64,000 nt of DNA from NCBI GenBank assembly GCA_035606945.1, contig DATNDR010000036.1, positions 118,396 to 182,395 on the forward strand. Direction: 5' to 3'. The position numbers and the translations under genes are program-made. A model generated the notes under the pieces. The model had not been told where the DNA came from. It saw only the letters and a program-made list of their open reading frames with translations, and ran no database searches. Positions 1 to 8,651 of this stretch are shown here, in pieces; positions within the stretch are counted from its first letter, which is position 1, and each line of letters opens with the position of its first letter. Source of the DNA: GCA-003244245 sp035606945. GTDB taxonomy: Bacteria; Actinomycetota; Actinomycetes; Mycobacteriales; Pseudonocardiaceae.

Positions 1-45
1 ACCGACGACCCACGCGGTCAGTGACGGAAATATCGAACGCCGGCC

Positions 46-1683
46 TCAGTGATCTCGGCGCGCCAATCCGTTGCCTCCGCCGCTGTCGCGGGCGTCTTGC
101 ATAGTTACTCCGCTGCCGTCCCGGGCGGCCTCCGAGGCTGCCGTCTCCTCCGGTGGGTCGGGGCGGTACAACGAACCTGGCAGCGGTTTGCCGGCTAGCC
201 CCAGCTGGTTCATCCGCTGGGGCACCGGGGCTCCCTGATAATGCAGCGGGATCGGGTGATTGTGCTCGTCTAGGCCACCAAGCGGTTGGTGTACCTCAAT
301 GAACTCGCCGTGCGGCAGCCGCTTGATGATGCCCGTCTCAATCCCATGGTCGAGCAGTTCCCGGTCGTAGCGCTGCAGGCCGATGCAGATCCGGTAGGTC
401 ACGTAGTAGGCCAGCGGTGGTAGCAGTAACAGCGCGATGCGCGCCAGCCAGATGAACGCGTTGATCGACAGATGCAAGACGAACGCTATGACATCGTTGC
501 CGCCGGAAATGAGCAGCACCAGGAAGAAGGTGATGGCCATCATGCCCAGCGAGGTACGAACCGGAGCGTCGCGAGGGCGCTGGAGCAAGTTGTGAGTGGC
601 CTCGCTGTGGGTGAGCTTGCGTTCCAGCGCCGGATAGAACACCAACAGCATGCTCATGATCCCGGGAATCAGCACCACGGCCCAGAACACCGGCGGGATG
701 TCGTACCTGCCGAAAATGAAGATCTCCCACGGTGGGAACAGCCGCAGCAGGCCCTCGGTGAACCCCATGTACCAGTCCGGCTGCGACCCGGCCGAGACCT
801 GCGCAGGATTGTAAGGCCCGTAGTTCCAGATCGGGTTGATCTGGAACAGCCCGGACATGATGGCAATCACCCCGACGTTGGTGATGAAGAAACCGGTGGA
901 CTTCAACGCGAACGTGGGAAGGATGCGGACTCCGATGACGTTTCGCTCGGTCTTGCCGGGGCCGGGAAACTGGGTGTGCTTCTGGTACCACACCAGGGCC
1001 AGGTGCACGCCGATCAGCGCCGCCAGAAGCCCCGGGATCAGCAGCACGTGGGCGATGTACAGGCGCGGGCTGATCACACCGGTGCCGGGATACTCGCCGC
1101 CCCACAACAGCCACTGCAGCCAGGTGCCGATCACCGGGATGGACATTACGATGCCGGATCCGATCCGCAGGCCGGTGCCGGACAGCAAGTCGTCGGGCAG
1201 GGAATAGCCGATGAAGCCCTCCAGGATGCCCAGGATGAGCAACCCCACGCCCAGCGCCCAGGTGGTCTCCCGGGGTTTGCGGAAGGCTCCGGTGAAAAAT
1301 GTGCGGAACATGTGCACCGTCATCGCCGAGACGAAGATCAGTGCCGCCCAGTGGTGGATCTGGCGGATGAACAGGCCGCCGCGCACGTCGAAGGACAGGT
1401 CCAGGGTGCTCTCGTATGCCTTGGACATCTCGATCCCGCGCAACGGGACGAATGAGCCCTGGTATCTGACTTCCGCCAACGACGGGTCGAAGTACAGCGC
1501 CAGGTAGGTGCCCGACAGCAGGAGCACGATGAAGCTGTAGAGGGCGATCTCCCCGAGCATGAACGACCAGTGGTTAGGGAAGACCTTGTTGATCTGGCGC
1601 CGCAGCCCGGACGCAAGATGGAACCGCTGGTCCAGCTCGTCGGCCGCCTCGGCCGCCCTGGCGGGCAGGTCTGGCTTGCCCAT
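46..1683 (-). CDS. qcrB: Cytochrome b subunit QcrB of the bc1 (bcc) complex, orphan copy
   Basis: Membrane subunit that carries the two b hemes and the quinol sites of the actinobacterial menaquinol:cytochrome c reductase. The 545-residue protein has an N-terminal hydrophilic stretch and then many membrane helices. His110/His124 and His212/His227 are in the positions of the heme ligands, and QPDWYMGF is the actinobacterial form of the PEWY Qo motif. Start chosen at the ATG preceded by GGGGAGAG; a GTG 33 nt upstream is in frame. The usual qcrC-qcrA genes are not upstream (higher coordinates): the neighbours there are small hypothetical genes, so this looks like a second, stand-alone qcrB. What lies beyond base 46 is unknown. 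Confidence 0.93.
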   Translation of the reverse strand: MGKPDLPARAAEAADELDQRFHLASGLRRQINKVFPNHWSFMLGEIALYSFIVLLLSGTYLALYFDPSLAEVRYQGSFVPLRGIEMSKAYESTLDLSFDVRGGLFIRQIHHWAALIFVSAMTVHMFRTFFTGAFRKPRETTWALGVGLLILGILEGFIGYSLPDDLLSGTGLRIGSGIVMSIPVIGTWLQWLLWGGEYPGTGVISPRLYIAHVLLIPGLLAALIGVHLALVWYQKHTQFPGPGKTERNVIGVRILPTFALKSTGFFITNVGVIAIMSGLFQINPIWNYGPYNPAQVSAGSQPDWYMGFTEGLLRLFPPWEIFIFGRYDIPPVFWAVVLIPGIMSMLLVFYPALERKLTHSEATHNLLQRPRDAPVRTSLGMMAITFFLVLLISGGNDVIAFVLHLSINAFIWLARIALLLLPPLAYYVTYRICIGLQRYDRELLDHGIETGIIKRLPHGEFIEVHQPLGGLDEHNHPIPLHYQGAPVPQRMNQLGLAGKPLPGSLYRPDPPEETAASEAARDGSGVTMQDARDSGGGNGLARRDH

Positions 1684-1774
1684 GATCTCTCCCCACCGCT
1701 CCCGCACCGTTGCCACACGCCCGTCGAGCCCCGCCTCACGCGGCCCGGGATTACCCAGGCGCGGCCAGAACCAA

Positions 1775-2671
1775 TCAGCATCTTCGAGGAAGGCTGCAGC
1801 GGTTCACCGTGACCTCGGTGCGGTCGCTGAGCACGCGCAACACGTCTAAGACACCCGGCACTGGGAGGTGGCTGCGGTAGCGCGCAAGCGCGGTCACCGC
1901 TGGGCGCAGTGCCTGCGCGTCGGGTATCCGCACCCGGTACAGCGGATGTCCGTGTGCGACGCACCAGCGTGCCACGTCGGCATCAAGGTCTGGGTCGAAA
2001 CCGAACTCCGCATCTGGCGACAAGCCGTCCGGTATCACGACGTCCCTCCACTGCGCTGGCAGCGGGCTGTGCCGCGAGCCGATGTGCAGCACGTGCCGCT
2101 GGCCCAACCGGGTGGTCGGCCACACGGACTCGTCGTGCAACAAGATCACTACTGTGCCGGTGGCCAGTGACGAATCGAGGAACCTGACGTAGGCAGCGGG
2201 GAGCAGGCGCAGCTTCGCACGCATCCGGGGCGCACCGGACACCGCGGCGGGACCAGACCACTCATCATGGCTCTGGTGCAGCGCGACCTCCGGGTTGCGG
2301 CCGTGGAAGGCGTCAGCTGCCTGGATGCCCAGGGCGCCCGCGGCGGGCAGCGACGACCAGCAACGCGGCTCCCACTGCAGCGGCAGCATGACCGTCTGGG
2401 GCAGCCAGGGCATCCGGGTGAGCGTGCATATCTGTGCCAGCGCAGCGTTCGTCGAGCCGATCACGACGCCGGGGTAGGCAACGCCCGGTCCGTGCCCGTA
2501 GTGCGCCGTGAACCAGCGGGCGAGGTCATCGACGTCGAGATTGGCAAGGTCCTGGACGGTCAGAGTTCGACGAGCATTGGCGCTCCCGGCCCGCCGGCGC
2601 TGTCGTGAGCGGCCCGGGATGGTCTCGGTAGCCGGTGGTGCGTTGTTGAGCCCGGCGGCGATGCGGCGCAC
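1775..2671 (-). CDS. Conserved hypothetical protein, possibly shortened at both ends
   Basis: Unknown function. The 298-residue reading frame starts at a GTG with no convincing ribosome site. The central stretches PGVVIGSTNAALAQ, MPWLPQTVMLP and ESVWPTTRLGQRHV resemble, from memory, an unnamed actinobacterial family in which a nucleotide-loop-like GSSNGA segment is followed by PWLPQT. That family is longer and ends with a W-rich region; here the C-terminus finishes soon after the RIPDAQ segment. This could be a C-terminal truncation. No membrane segment or signal peptide is seen. It lies 91 nt upstream of qcrB on the same strand, so co-transcription is possible. Confidence 0.6.
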   Translation of the reverse strand: MRRIAAGLNNAPPATETIPGRSRQRRRAGSANARRTLTVQDLANLDVDDLARWFTAHYGHGPGVAYPGVVIGSTNAALAQICTLTRMPWLPQTVMLPLQWEPRCWSSLPAAGALGIQAADAFHGRNPEVALHQSHDEWSGPAAVSGAPRMRAKLRLLPAAYVRFLDSSLATGTVVILLHDESVWPTTRLGQRHVLHIGSRHSPLPAQWRDVVIPDGLSPDAEFGFDPDLDADVARWCVAHGHPLYRVRIPDAQALRPAVTALARYRSHLPVPGVLDVLRVLSDRTEVTVNRCSLPRRC

Positions 2672-2756
2672 TCAATCGTCAGCATTGGCATCCACGTTTG
2701 CGCCGGTATCGACGAGGGCACCCGGTATCGCGCACCGCACCGGAAGGAGTCAGCAG

Positions 2757-3095
2757 ATGGCCGACACCGCGTTGCACGACGACGAACTGTGGGCCGAGTT
2801 CCACCGCGTGGTGAACATGTCGTCGCGCGAACTCGCTGATTGGCTGCGCACCCGGTCGGCAGGCCCGGAGGCCGAACGCGTCCCCGAGCGGGCCGGCACC
2901 CCGACCGGGCAGCAGGTGCTCCACATCCTCGGCAAGCGCCGGACCGACCTCAACGCCCACGACTTACAGGTGATGCGCCGGGTGGTCCGGCGGGTGCACA
3001 CCGAACGCCGGGGCGATCGCGAGGCGATCGCAGGTTCGACGGGTTGGCGGCACCGGCTGATGTCGCTGGGCCACGACCCCCTCAAGCCAGCCTGA
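2757..3095 (+). CDS. DUF3140 family small protein
   Basis: 112-residue protein of unknown function. DDELWAEFHRVVNMSSREL and the following DWLRT near the N-terminus match the DUF3140 signature as I remember it, followed by a basic C-terminus (MRRVVRRVHTERRGDR). The ATG is preceded by GGAAGGAG at 2742-2748. The gene is transcribed away from qcrB and towards the next gene, which it meets tail to tail. DUF3140 proteins are common in actinobacteria and often contain the KRRTDLNAHD-type middle seen here. No catalytic residues can be proposed. Confidence 0.85.
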   Translation: MADTALHDDELWAEFHRVVNMSSRELADWLRTRSAGPEAERVPERAGTPTGQQVLHILGKRRTDLNAHDLQVMRRVVRRVHTERRGDREAIAGSTGWRHRLMSLGHDPLKPA

Positions 3096-3122
3096 AGCTG
3101 ATCATGACGGCCGCTGCCCTTA

Positions 3123-3308
3123 TTACGGCTGCTCGCCGCGATCTACCATCGGTTGGCGGGTGTTGAGCTCAGGGTCGTCGTCGGCCGGCGGCTCTGGGTC
3201 CTTCCACTCCTCGGCGTGGGTCGGGCCGGTACCGCGGATCATGCCCTCGACGTCTTTTGCCAGCGCGTCGTCCCGGCGCGCCCCGTGCTTGTCGCTGCCT
3301 CGCTGCAC
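3123..3308 (-). CDS. Small conserved actinobacterial protein (RGSDKHG type)
   Basis: 61-residue hydrophilic protein. The N-terminal QRGSDKHGARRDDALAKDV and the middle HAEEWKDPEPP are recognisable from many actinobacterial genomes, where a very similar small protein is annotated only as hypothetical. It has no membrane segment and no cysteines. The ATG has AGGAGAAC upstream. It lies 15 nt downstream of the baeRF gene on the same strand, so the two are probably one transcript. Confidence 0.75.
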   Translation of the reverse strand: MQRGSDKHGARRDDALAKDVEGMIRGTGPTHAEEWKDPEPPADDDPELNTRQPMVDRGEQP

Positions 3309-3323
3309 TGAGTTCTCCTTCGG

Positions 3324-4502
3324 CTATGAGGGGGTAGTGAACCGGAGCAGCGCGGCTGTGCCGTCGGCGAACTCAGGCTGCCCGCCAGGCGGTTGCGCAC
3401 CGCCTGCCGCACTGCCCGCCCGGTCCGGCTCGGTATCGGCGGCGGGGTGCCGCAGCAGCACCAACTCGGCACCGGTGCCGGCGATCGCGCGGACCAGCGC
3501 GGCATCCGCCCGGTCTAGCCCGAGCACCGGTGCGCCGATCTCGCGCAGCTCCTCCTCGGTGAGCGCGAGTTGCGCCGGCTCGGGACCGATCCAGATCTGG
3601 AGTTCCGAAGACGGGTCATCACGCAGCAGCACTGCGCTGACCTGGTTGCGCTGCAGCGCCCGGATCACCGACCCCAGGCCTTCCACAGCCAGCCCCCCGG
3701 TGCGCCCGCGTTCCTGCTCGAAGCGCGCCGTGACGTCCCGGGTTCGTTCGGCGGCGCGCACGGCTGCGAGGCGGCGTACCTCCTCGTCGACGGGGTGATC
3801 GGTCGTGCGGTCGTCAGGACTGGGACCCGCCAGCTCCTCGGTGATCGTGCGGCTGCGTTCCCCGAGCGCGTGGCGCACCAGGCTGCGGGCGCGGACATCG
3901 CCGGTGAGCACGATGAGTTCGGCGTGCAGCGTGGTGACCGCACGCTCGACGTCTGCCGCGAAGGCGCGAGCGTTTCGGGTCCACACCTCCTCGGTCCGGT
4001 GCTGCATGCTGTAGTGCGCCGCACCACCCGCGCCGGCTTTGTGCGCCGGGTGGTTTTCGCCTTCCTCGATCCCGCAACTCACTTGCCTACCGGTGCGGTC
4101 GAAACCCGTGATGGTCGCCGTCGTGCGGCCCAGCCGAACCACCACGTGCGGCACGTACTCGGGCAGCTGCGCCAGCAGCGGCAACAGATGCGGCAACGTC
4201 GCCCAGCGGGCTAGCTCGCGCCGCGGCGGGCCGGGCAGCTCGGCCTCGTAGAGCACTTGCCCGTCGCCGGCGAAAACGGCCCGCCCCGCGCCGCCGGATT
4301 GGGCATGGTGCTGCAACGCGGCATCACCCGCCGCGTCGACGGTCTTGTCATCGGCTCCCTGCTCGCGTAGCTGCTCCGCCAGCGCTTCCCACCGCAGCCG
4401 CACCTCATGGGGCGCCGCACCGCGGTTACGGCTGACGTCCAGGTAGACCGAGGCGACCGAGCCCTGATGGGTGGCCAGTTCACGCGGAATCTCAGGTAGC
4501 AC
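3324..4502 (-). CDS. Bacterial eRF1-domain protein (baeRF / Vms1-like family)
   Basis: 392-residue soluble protein of the bacterial archaeo-eukaryotic release-factor family (Rv2629-like). Start at the GTG preceded by GGAGGACC. The N-terminus (LPEIPREL, SVYLDVSRNR) and the central HYSMQHRTEEVWTRNARAF segment are typical; the C-terminal half alternates helices and strands, with LVLRHPAAD-like text near the end. Eukaryotic Vms1/ANKZF1 relatives release nascent chains from stalled 60S ribosomes. Whether bacterial members act on tRNA or in hibernation is not settled, so only the family assignment is firm. The spacer upstream holds one of the hairpin repeats. Confidence 0.8.
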   Translation of the reverse strand: MLPEIPRELATHQGSVASVYLDVSRNRGAAPHEVRLRWEALAEQLREQGADDKTVDAAGDAALQHHAQSGGAGRAVFAGDGQVLYEAELPGPPRRELARWATLPHLLPLLAQLPEYVPHVVVRLGRTTATITGFDRTGRQVSCGIEEGENHPAHKAGAGGAAHYSMQHRTEEVWTRNARAFAADVERAVTTLHAELIVLTGDVRARSLVRHALGERSRTITEELAGPSPDDRTTDHPVDEEVRRLAAVRAAERTRDVTARFEQERGRTGGLAVEGLGSVIRALQRNQVSAVLLRDDPSSELQIWIGPEPAQLALTEEELREIGAPVLGLDRADAALVRAIAGTGAELVLLRHPAADTEPDRAGSAAGGAQPPGGQPEFADGTAALLRFTTPS

Positions 4503-4543
4503 GAAGGTCCTCCTCGCCTGTCCCCTCCCCTGCGGCCCCCTCT

Positions 4544-4608
4544 CCCGACATGGAGACGTATCGGGGTCCATCGAGGGTCGACTACCCCGATATGTCTCCA
4601 TGTCGGGG
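4544..4608. repeat. Intergenic hairpin repeat, copy 1
   Basis: Arms 4544-4566 and 4585-4608 are inverted repeats built around CCCGACATGGAGA. The single arm difference (G in GACGTATCGG opposite T) keeps a G.U pair in plus-strand RNA. The 18-nt interior can itself fold as TCGA-GGG-TCGA. A second overlapping inverted repeat pairs 4578-4588 with 4605-4615. It sits between the baeRF gene and the membrane-protein gene. Confidence 0.9.
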
Positions 4609-4678
4609 TAGTCGAGCGCGGATCCGCACCGGCGAGCCGGTGCGGTGTTCTTCGGTGCTGTGCTGATCGTGCCCGCGA

Positions 4679-5185
4679 TCAGACTGCGCGTGTCATCATC
4701 CGACCCAGTGCGATCCCCGCCAGCGCCGTGACCACGGCACCCAGGCCGTAGAAATACCCGAGTTGTTCGGCCACCTGCAGCGCCTGCGCGCCCGCCGGTG
4801 TGCCGATTGGTGCCCCTAGGCCACCCACTTGCCACAGTTGGCTGATCACCGGCCCGACGATGAACCAGATCCCGCCGATAAGCGCCAGCCACGCGCCGAG
4901 GCCTCCACTGGCGCGATTGGCGCTTGGCCCGAGAATCAGGCCACCGAGAAATACCGCTATGCCGGGCAGGACGCTCAGCCACAGCCGATCGTAAGTGAAG
5001 AACCAAGGGGTCGTCACGCCGAAGGCGTAGCCGAAGTACGGCCCGATGAAGGGGATGATGGCACCCCAGATACCGAGCAGTACGAGTAAGAAGCCGCTCG
5101 TGGCGCCACGGCTGCGCTGCATCGCCAGGCCTGACCCATTGCGGGCGTACGCGCTACCACCTACTGAAGGTTTTGTCGTCGACAT
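4679..5185 (-). CDS. Small integral membrane protein, function unknown
   Basis: 168 residues. A hydrophilic N-terminus of about 25 residues is followed by four or five predicted membrane segments (around TSGFLLVLLGIWGAIIPF, LWLSVLPGIAVFLGGLI, LGAWLALIGGIWFIVG and YGLGAVVTALAGIALG). The ATG has GAGGAGAG upstream, which decides the start over an ATG 78 nt earlier. The layout resembles small four-helix proteins of Mycobacterium and relatives. No charged residues in the helices suggest a catalytic or transport role. Confidence 0.8.
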   Translation of the reverse strand: MSTTKPSVGGSAYARNGSGLAMQRSRGATSGFLLVLLGIWGAIIPFIGPYFGYAFGVTTPWFFTYDRLWLSVLPGIAVFLGGLILGPSANRASGGLGAWLALIGGIWFIVGPVISQLWQVGGLGAPIGTPAGAQALQVAEQLGYFYGLGAVVTALAGIALGRMMTRAV

Positions 5186-5342
5186 GGCACTCTCCTCATC
5201 AGGCCCTGGAGAGAACGATTCGGTAAGTTCCTTCCGCCAGGCCCTCTTGCTTATCCGAATCAATCAGTATCAATCGGTTACCCACCCCCTCGCGAGCCAA
5301 ACTCACCGATACCACCAGATCGGAGCTACCGCTGCCGGCTAG

Positions 5343-6164
5343 CTACCCCTCGGTGAGGACCACCACTGCGTCCGGCTCGTTGACGCGGAAGCTGAAGCTT
5401 TCTTCCAGGTAAAGTGTCACCAGCTCGGCATCGTGGCGGATATAGCCGATCGAGAAATCCTGGCCTACGTCCAGGACGAAGTCGCCGCCGCGCTTGCTCA
5501 CCACCAACGCTCCGTCCAGTCCTGGAGCCCAGACGATGTCTCCGCCGACGATCCGGCTCAGGTGCTGCTGGAGGGGGTAGCCACCGCGCTCGGTCGACTC
5601 CAGGATGCGGATGTACCCGTCCGGGCCGATGGCCAGTGCATACGGGCCCTCGATGCCTGCTTGGCGCAGCACATCGGTTGCTTTGGCCACGGCATGCGGG
5701 TACGCGTTGACGTCCTGCCCCAAGGCCAACGAGGGATGCGCGCTGGACTCGGTGAGCCCGCTGATCCCGGCATCCGGCCAGCCGTGAAAAACGGCCCGGT
5801 TCTCGATCAACGCGGCGTCGTAGGCGGCGCGGTCGAGATCGGCGTAGTCCACATCGGCGGCGCCGCGTTCGGCATCCTGTAGCCCGGAGCATTCCACCGT
5901 GAAGCTCACCCGGAATTCGCTCAGCGGCAGAACCCGCCGCTGCCGGGCGATGACCGTTTCGGACTTCGTCCCCGGTGGTGTGGTCTCCAAGAGCGCGGTC
6001 CGGCCCAGATTAGTGGCCGAATGCGTCCACCCGTGCGGCCCGGACCAGTCGACCATCCGCCGCGCTGCCAGGCGGGGAGTCAGGCGTGATTTCGCTTCAT
6101 CGTCGATCTGCCGCCAACCGGCGGCCGGTATCGGTGCATATGAACGTAGGAGATGATCCGTCAT
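5343..6164 (-). CDS. Encapsulin shell protein (family 1, linocin M18-like)
   Basis: 273-residue HK97-fold protein that self-assembles into a protein nanocompartment. Recognised by the N-terminal LLRSYAPIPAAGWRQIDDEA, the GPHGWTHSATNLGR segment that lines the cargo-binding pocket, and the C-terminal ESFSFRVNEPDAVVVL. It begins 2 nt after the hemerythrin stop codon on the same strand, with AAGGGACG before the ATG, so the two are co-translated. The neighbour carries a typical encapsulin targeting tail, making shell and cargo a self-contained unit. A likely role is iron or oxidative-stress handling; this follows from characterised hemerythrin-encapsulins, not from this sequence. Confidence 0.95.
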   Translation of the reverse strand: MTDHLLRSYAPIPAAGWRQIDDEAKSRLTPRLAARRMVDWSGPHGWTHSATNLGRTALLETTPPGTKSETVIARQRRVLPLSEFRVSFTVECSGLQDAERGAADVDYADLDRAAYDAALIENRAVFHGWPDAGISGLTESSAHPSLALGQDVNAYPHAVAKATDVLRQAGIEGPYALAIGPDGYIRILESTERGGYPLQQHLSRIVGGDIVWAPGLDGALVVSKRGGDFVLDVGQDFSIGYIRHDAELVTLYLEESFSFRVNEPDAVVVLTEG

Positions 6165-6166
6165 CG

Positions 6167-6721
6167 TCAACGTCCCTTCAAACTGCCGATACCCAGCGAG
6201 CTGGCTTTGCCCTGAGAAATCTCCGCCTGCACTTCGCTGACGTACCCCTCTGGGTCCTTGTCGTCGGTGTCGATGCCCTGGGCACCGGCATGGTCGGTCT
6301 TGAACTCGTTGAATTGGCGCCCCAGGTCCTCGCGCACACTCATCGGGGTGTTTCGCCGGAAGTCGGCGAGGGCGTCGTCTTCCTCTTCCGCCATGTGATC
6401 GCTGTTGGCCCGGCGGGCCTGCCATACGCCGTCCCACCACTTCGGGCTGCCGATCGGGTGGCGGTCTGCTTCCCGCACGCCATCCCGGATGTCGTTGTGG
6501 TCACCGATCGCGTCGACGGTTTCATCCTCGGCATCGTCGCCGCGGTGCAGCAACTGCGGGTAGAAGATCGTTTCTTCGGCAGCTGCGTGCACCTCGAGGA
6601 GATCCGCCAGGGGTGTCCAAATCGCGCGTAGCGCATCAGGACCGTCCGCATCGTCGAGTGCGGCGAACTGCCGCCGGAAGGTGTCGTGGTCGTCCAGGAT
6701 CAGCTGGGTGATGTCCGGCAT
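6167..6721 (-). CDS. Hemerythrin-domain encapsulin cargo protein with targeting peptide
   Basis: 184 residues. An N-terminal hemerythrin four-helix bundle holds the expected di-iron ligands: His12, His45, Glu49 (HAAAE), His75 (DHND) and His109/Glu113 (HMAEEED). After an acidic linker the protein ends in SLGIGSLKGR, the classical C-terminal loading peptide that docks cargo inside family 1 encapsulins. The ATG follows GGAGGAG. It is first in an operon with the shell gene. Related cargo proteins bind O2 or iron and protect against oxidative or nitrosative stress. Confidence 0.94.
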   Translation of the reverse strand: MPDITQLILDDHDTFRRQFAALDDADGPDALRAIWTPLADLLEVHAAAEETIFYPQLLHRGDDAEDETVDAIGDHNDIRDGVREADRHPIGSPKWWDGVWQARRANSDHMAEEEDDALADFRRNTPMSVREDLGRQFNEFKTDHAGAQGIDTDDKDPEGYVSEVQAEISQGKASSLGIGSLKGR

Positions 6722-6837
6722 TGAGTCCGCTCCTCCGTACGCGGTAGCAAGATCGCGTGTGCCAAGGCCACGCTCGACGACGGACGAGTACCCGCCCGCG
6801 TTCGCGCTACACCTCGGACCAGCGCAAGTACGGTGCC

Positions 6838-7050
6838 CTAGCTGGTGGATCCGCCGAGCACGTCGGCCTCGCTCAAGCTGTGCATGACAGCGTTAGGGCC
6901 GTCGAAAGAGTCCTTGCGCAAACCGCGCAACGCCGCTACCAGATCGTCGCCGGCGCCGTGGTCCTCGGCATGGCGAGCCAGCTGGTCCGACGACCCTGGA
7001 TAATTAAAACCCTTGAGGCACTTCTGTACCTCGGTTACCTGGAATCCCAT
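6838..7050 (-). CDS. DUF2795 small protein
   Basis: 70 residues. EVQKCLKGFNYPGSSDQLARH and the late DSFDGPNAVM match the DUF2795 pattern in which a short helical protein carries (Y/F)P and HA.....GA elements. The ATG is preceded by AAGGGGG; an upstream start would translate through the hairpin repeat and was rejected. Function unknown. It is oriented like the encapsulin operon, 116 nt upstream of it, and may share a transcript. Confidence 0.83.
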   Translation of the reverse strand: MGFQVTEVQKCLKGFNYPGSSDQLARHAEDHGAGDDLVAALRGLRKDSFDGPNAVMHSLSEADVLGGSTS

Positions 7051-7118
7051 GCGCGAAATCCCCCTTCCGTGCATCCTTTTAGTGCCCGTCCATTTGCACG
7101 TCCCAGTCCCATCCTCAG

Positions 7119-7182
7119 CCCGACATGGAGACATGTCGGGCTCGTGAGTGGCCCGCGCGGTCCGATATGTCTCCATGTCGGG
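7119..7182. repeat. Intergenic hairpin repeat, copy 2
   Basis: Arms 7119-7140 and 7162-7182, same sequence family as copy 1. The one mismatch (ATGTCGG against ATATCGG) is again a G.U pair in plus-strand RNA. The 21-nt interior has only a weak possible stem. Confidence 0.9.
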
Positions 7183-7522
7183 CAGATGGTCTGTCAGATT
7201 GGGCTACCCGGCGTGGTGGGGTGTGAAACGCGGTTGTGCGGTGTGGGATGCGGGTGGTCAGCGGTTATGCACCGGATTGCGGCCCAGGCCTGATCGAGCG
7301 CTGGTGAACTGGGGCGTCGACACGATTTCCGATTCCCGGCGATGGCATCAACGGCATCATGGAAGGCTACGGCGGTGCCAGGACCGGTGCGGTTAGTCCT
7401 CGCCGTATCACGATGACCCGGCGCGGCGTGATGCACCTGTGCATGCCCCACGACATCCAGATCGCCAGTGCCGACGCCGATCCCGACGCGCAGCCCGCGC
7501 TGCCTGGTGGGGCGGCCCCTTG
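7183..7522. other. 340-nt intergenic stretch between two hairpin repeats
   Basis: No convincing coding region. Reading frames here are open only because of high GC and show no start site or family pattern. The stretch is bounded on both sides by copies of the hairpin repeat. Confidence 0.5.
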
Positions 7523-7586
7523 CCCGACATGGAGACATATCGGGCTCGCTGAGGCCAGCTATACGCCGATATGTCTCCATGTCGGG
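7523..7586. repeat. Intergenic hairpin repeat, copy 3
   Basis: Arms 7523-7544 and 7566-7586 pair without mismatch over 21 bp. The 21-nt interior contains a second small stem, GCTG-AGGC-CAGC, different in sequence from copy 1 but in the same place. It lies 25 nt upstream of the UbiA prenyltransferase start, so on that mRNA it would be in the leader or at the promoter. Confidence 0.9.
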
Positions 7587-7611
7587 ACGGGGGGGGGTGC
7601 ACACTCGGGGG

Positions 7612-8616
7612 GTGACGGGTGTTGGGGTGCGGGGCCGGGTGAGCGCGTGGCGCTACGCGCTGCTCACCACCAACCCGCCGGATGGTCCGATTGACGTGGT
7701 GACCCGCTGGATCGTGGTGTCCCGCGCCGCTGTGCTGCCCATGACGCTGGTCGCCGGATTGGTGGCGGGGCTGCTCGCGGCTCGCGCGCCTGGTGTCGAC
7801 TGGCGCTTGCTCGTCCTGGCCGTCATCGGGATCACCCTGGCGCATGTGGCGAACAACCTGATGAACGACCTGTACGACACCACTGCCGGCTCGGACACCG
7901 CGAACTACCCGAGGGCGCTGTATGCCCCGCACCCGATCCTGTCCGGTCTGGTCACCCGCCGCGCGTTGATCGCCTCGGTACTGCTGGTCAACGCCGTCGA
8001 CCTGGTCATCCTCGTGGTGCTCGCGTTGGCGCGGGGCTGGCCCGTGGTGGTATTCGCGGTGGCTGGCTTCATCCTGTCGGTGGCGTACACCGCGCCGCCG
8101 TTGCGGCTGAAAAAGCACGGCCTGGGGGAGCTGGACGTGCTCGTGGTGTGGGGACCGCTGATGGTCGGCGGCACGTATTACGCGGCAGTCGGATCGATCA
8201 GCTGGCAAGTGTTGCTGGCGTCGTTGCCCTATGCGCTGTTGTGCACCTCGGTGCTGATGGGCAAGCACACCGACAAGATTGCCTACGACGGGCCGCTGGG
8301 AATCCATACCCTGCCGGTGCTGCTGGGCGAGCGGCGGGCCCGGGCCGTCACGCTGGCCCTGATGGCGGGCTTCTATCTGCTGATCGTGGTCTGCGTGCTC
8401 GTCGGCGCGTTGCCCTGGCCGGCGCTGCTGGCGCTGGGTGGGCTCTACCGGCTGGTCACGGTGTGGTCGTGGTTCCGCCGACCCCGCCCGCATGAGCCAC
8501 CGCAGCCGGTGCCGGTGTGGCCGCTGTGGTTCGCCGCGCTGGCGTTTGTCCACCTGCGGGTTGCCGGCCCGCTGCTTGTGCTGGGTCTCGCTCTCGCCGC
8601 CGTCGCGGGGATCTGA
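7612..8616 (+). CDS. UbiA-family prenyltransferase (MenA-like)
   Basis: 334-residue membrane enzyme that attaches a polyprenyl chain to an aromatic or quinone precursor. The first Mg-diphosphate motif is NNLMNDLYDTTAGSD at the end of helix 2 and the second is GKHTDKIAYD. About nine hydrophobic segments follow. MenA (1,4-dihydroxy-2-naphthoate polyprenyltransferase) is one possibility, but other UbiA subfamilies share these motifs and no other men genes are adjacent. The GTG start at 7612 is tentative; a later GTG at 7641 is also possible. It is followed 35 nt later by the DUF1015 gene. Confidence 0.85.
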   Translation: MTGVGVRGRVSAWRYALLTTNPPDGPIDVVTRWIVVSRAAVLPMTLVAGLVAGLLAARAPGVDWRLLVLAVIGITLAHVANNLMNDLYDTTAGSDTANYPRALYAPHPILSGLVTRRALIASVLLVNAVDLVILVVLALARGWPVVVFAVAGFILSVAYTAPPLRLKKHGLGELDVLVVWGPLMVGGTYYAAVGSISWQVLLASLPYALLCTSVLMGKHTDKIAYDGPLGIHTLPVLLGERRARAVTLALMAGFYLLIVVCVLVGALPWPALLALGGLYRLVTVWSWFRRPRPHEPPQPVPVWPLWFAALAFVHLRVAGPLLVLGLALAAVAGI

Positions 8617-8651
8617 CCAGTCTGAGGGCTGCAGGGGAGCGGGAGCCCGGG

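Noticed and set aside
5326..5892. Second minus-strand frame over the encapsulin gene
   Set aside because: Arg-rich shadow in another phase of the shell gene.
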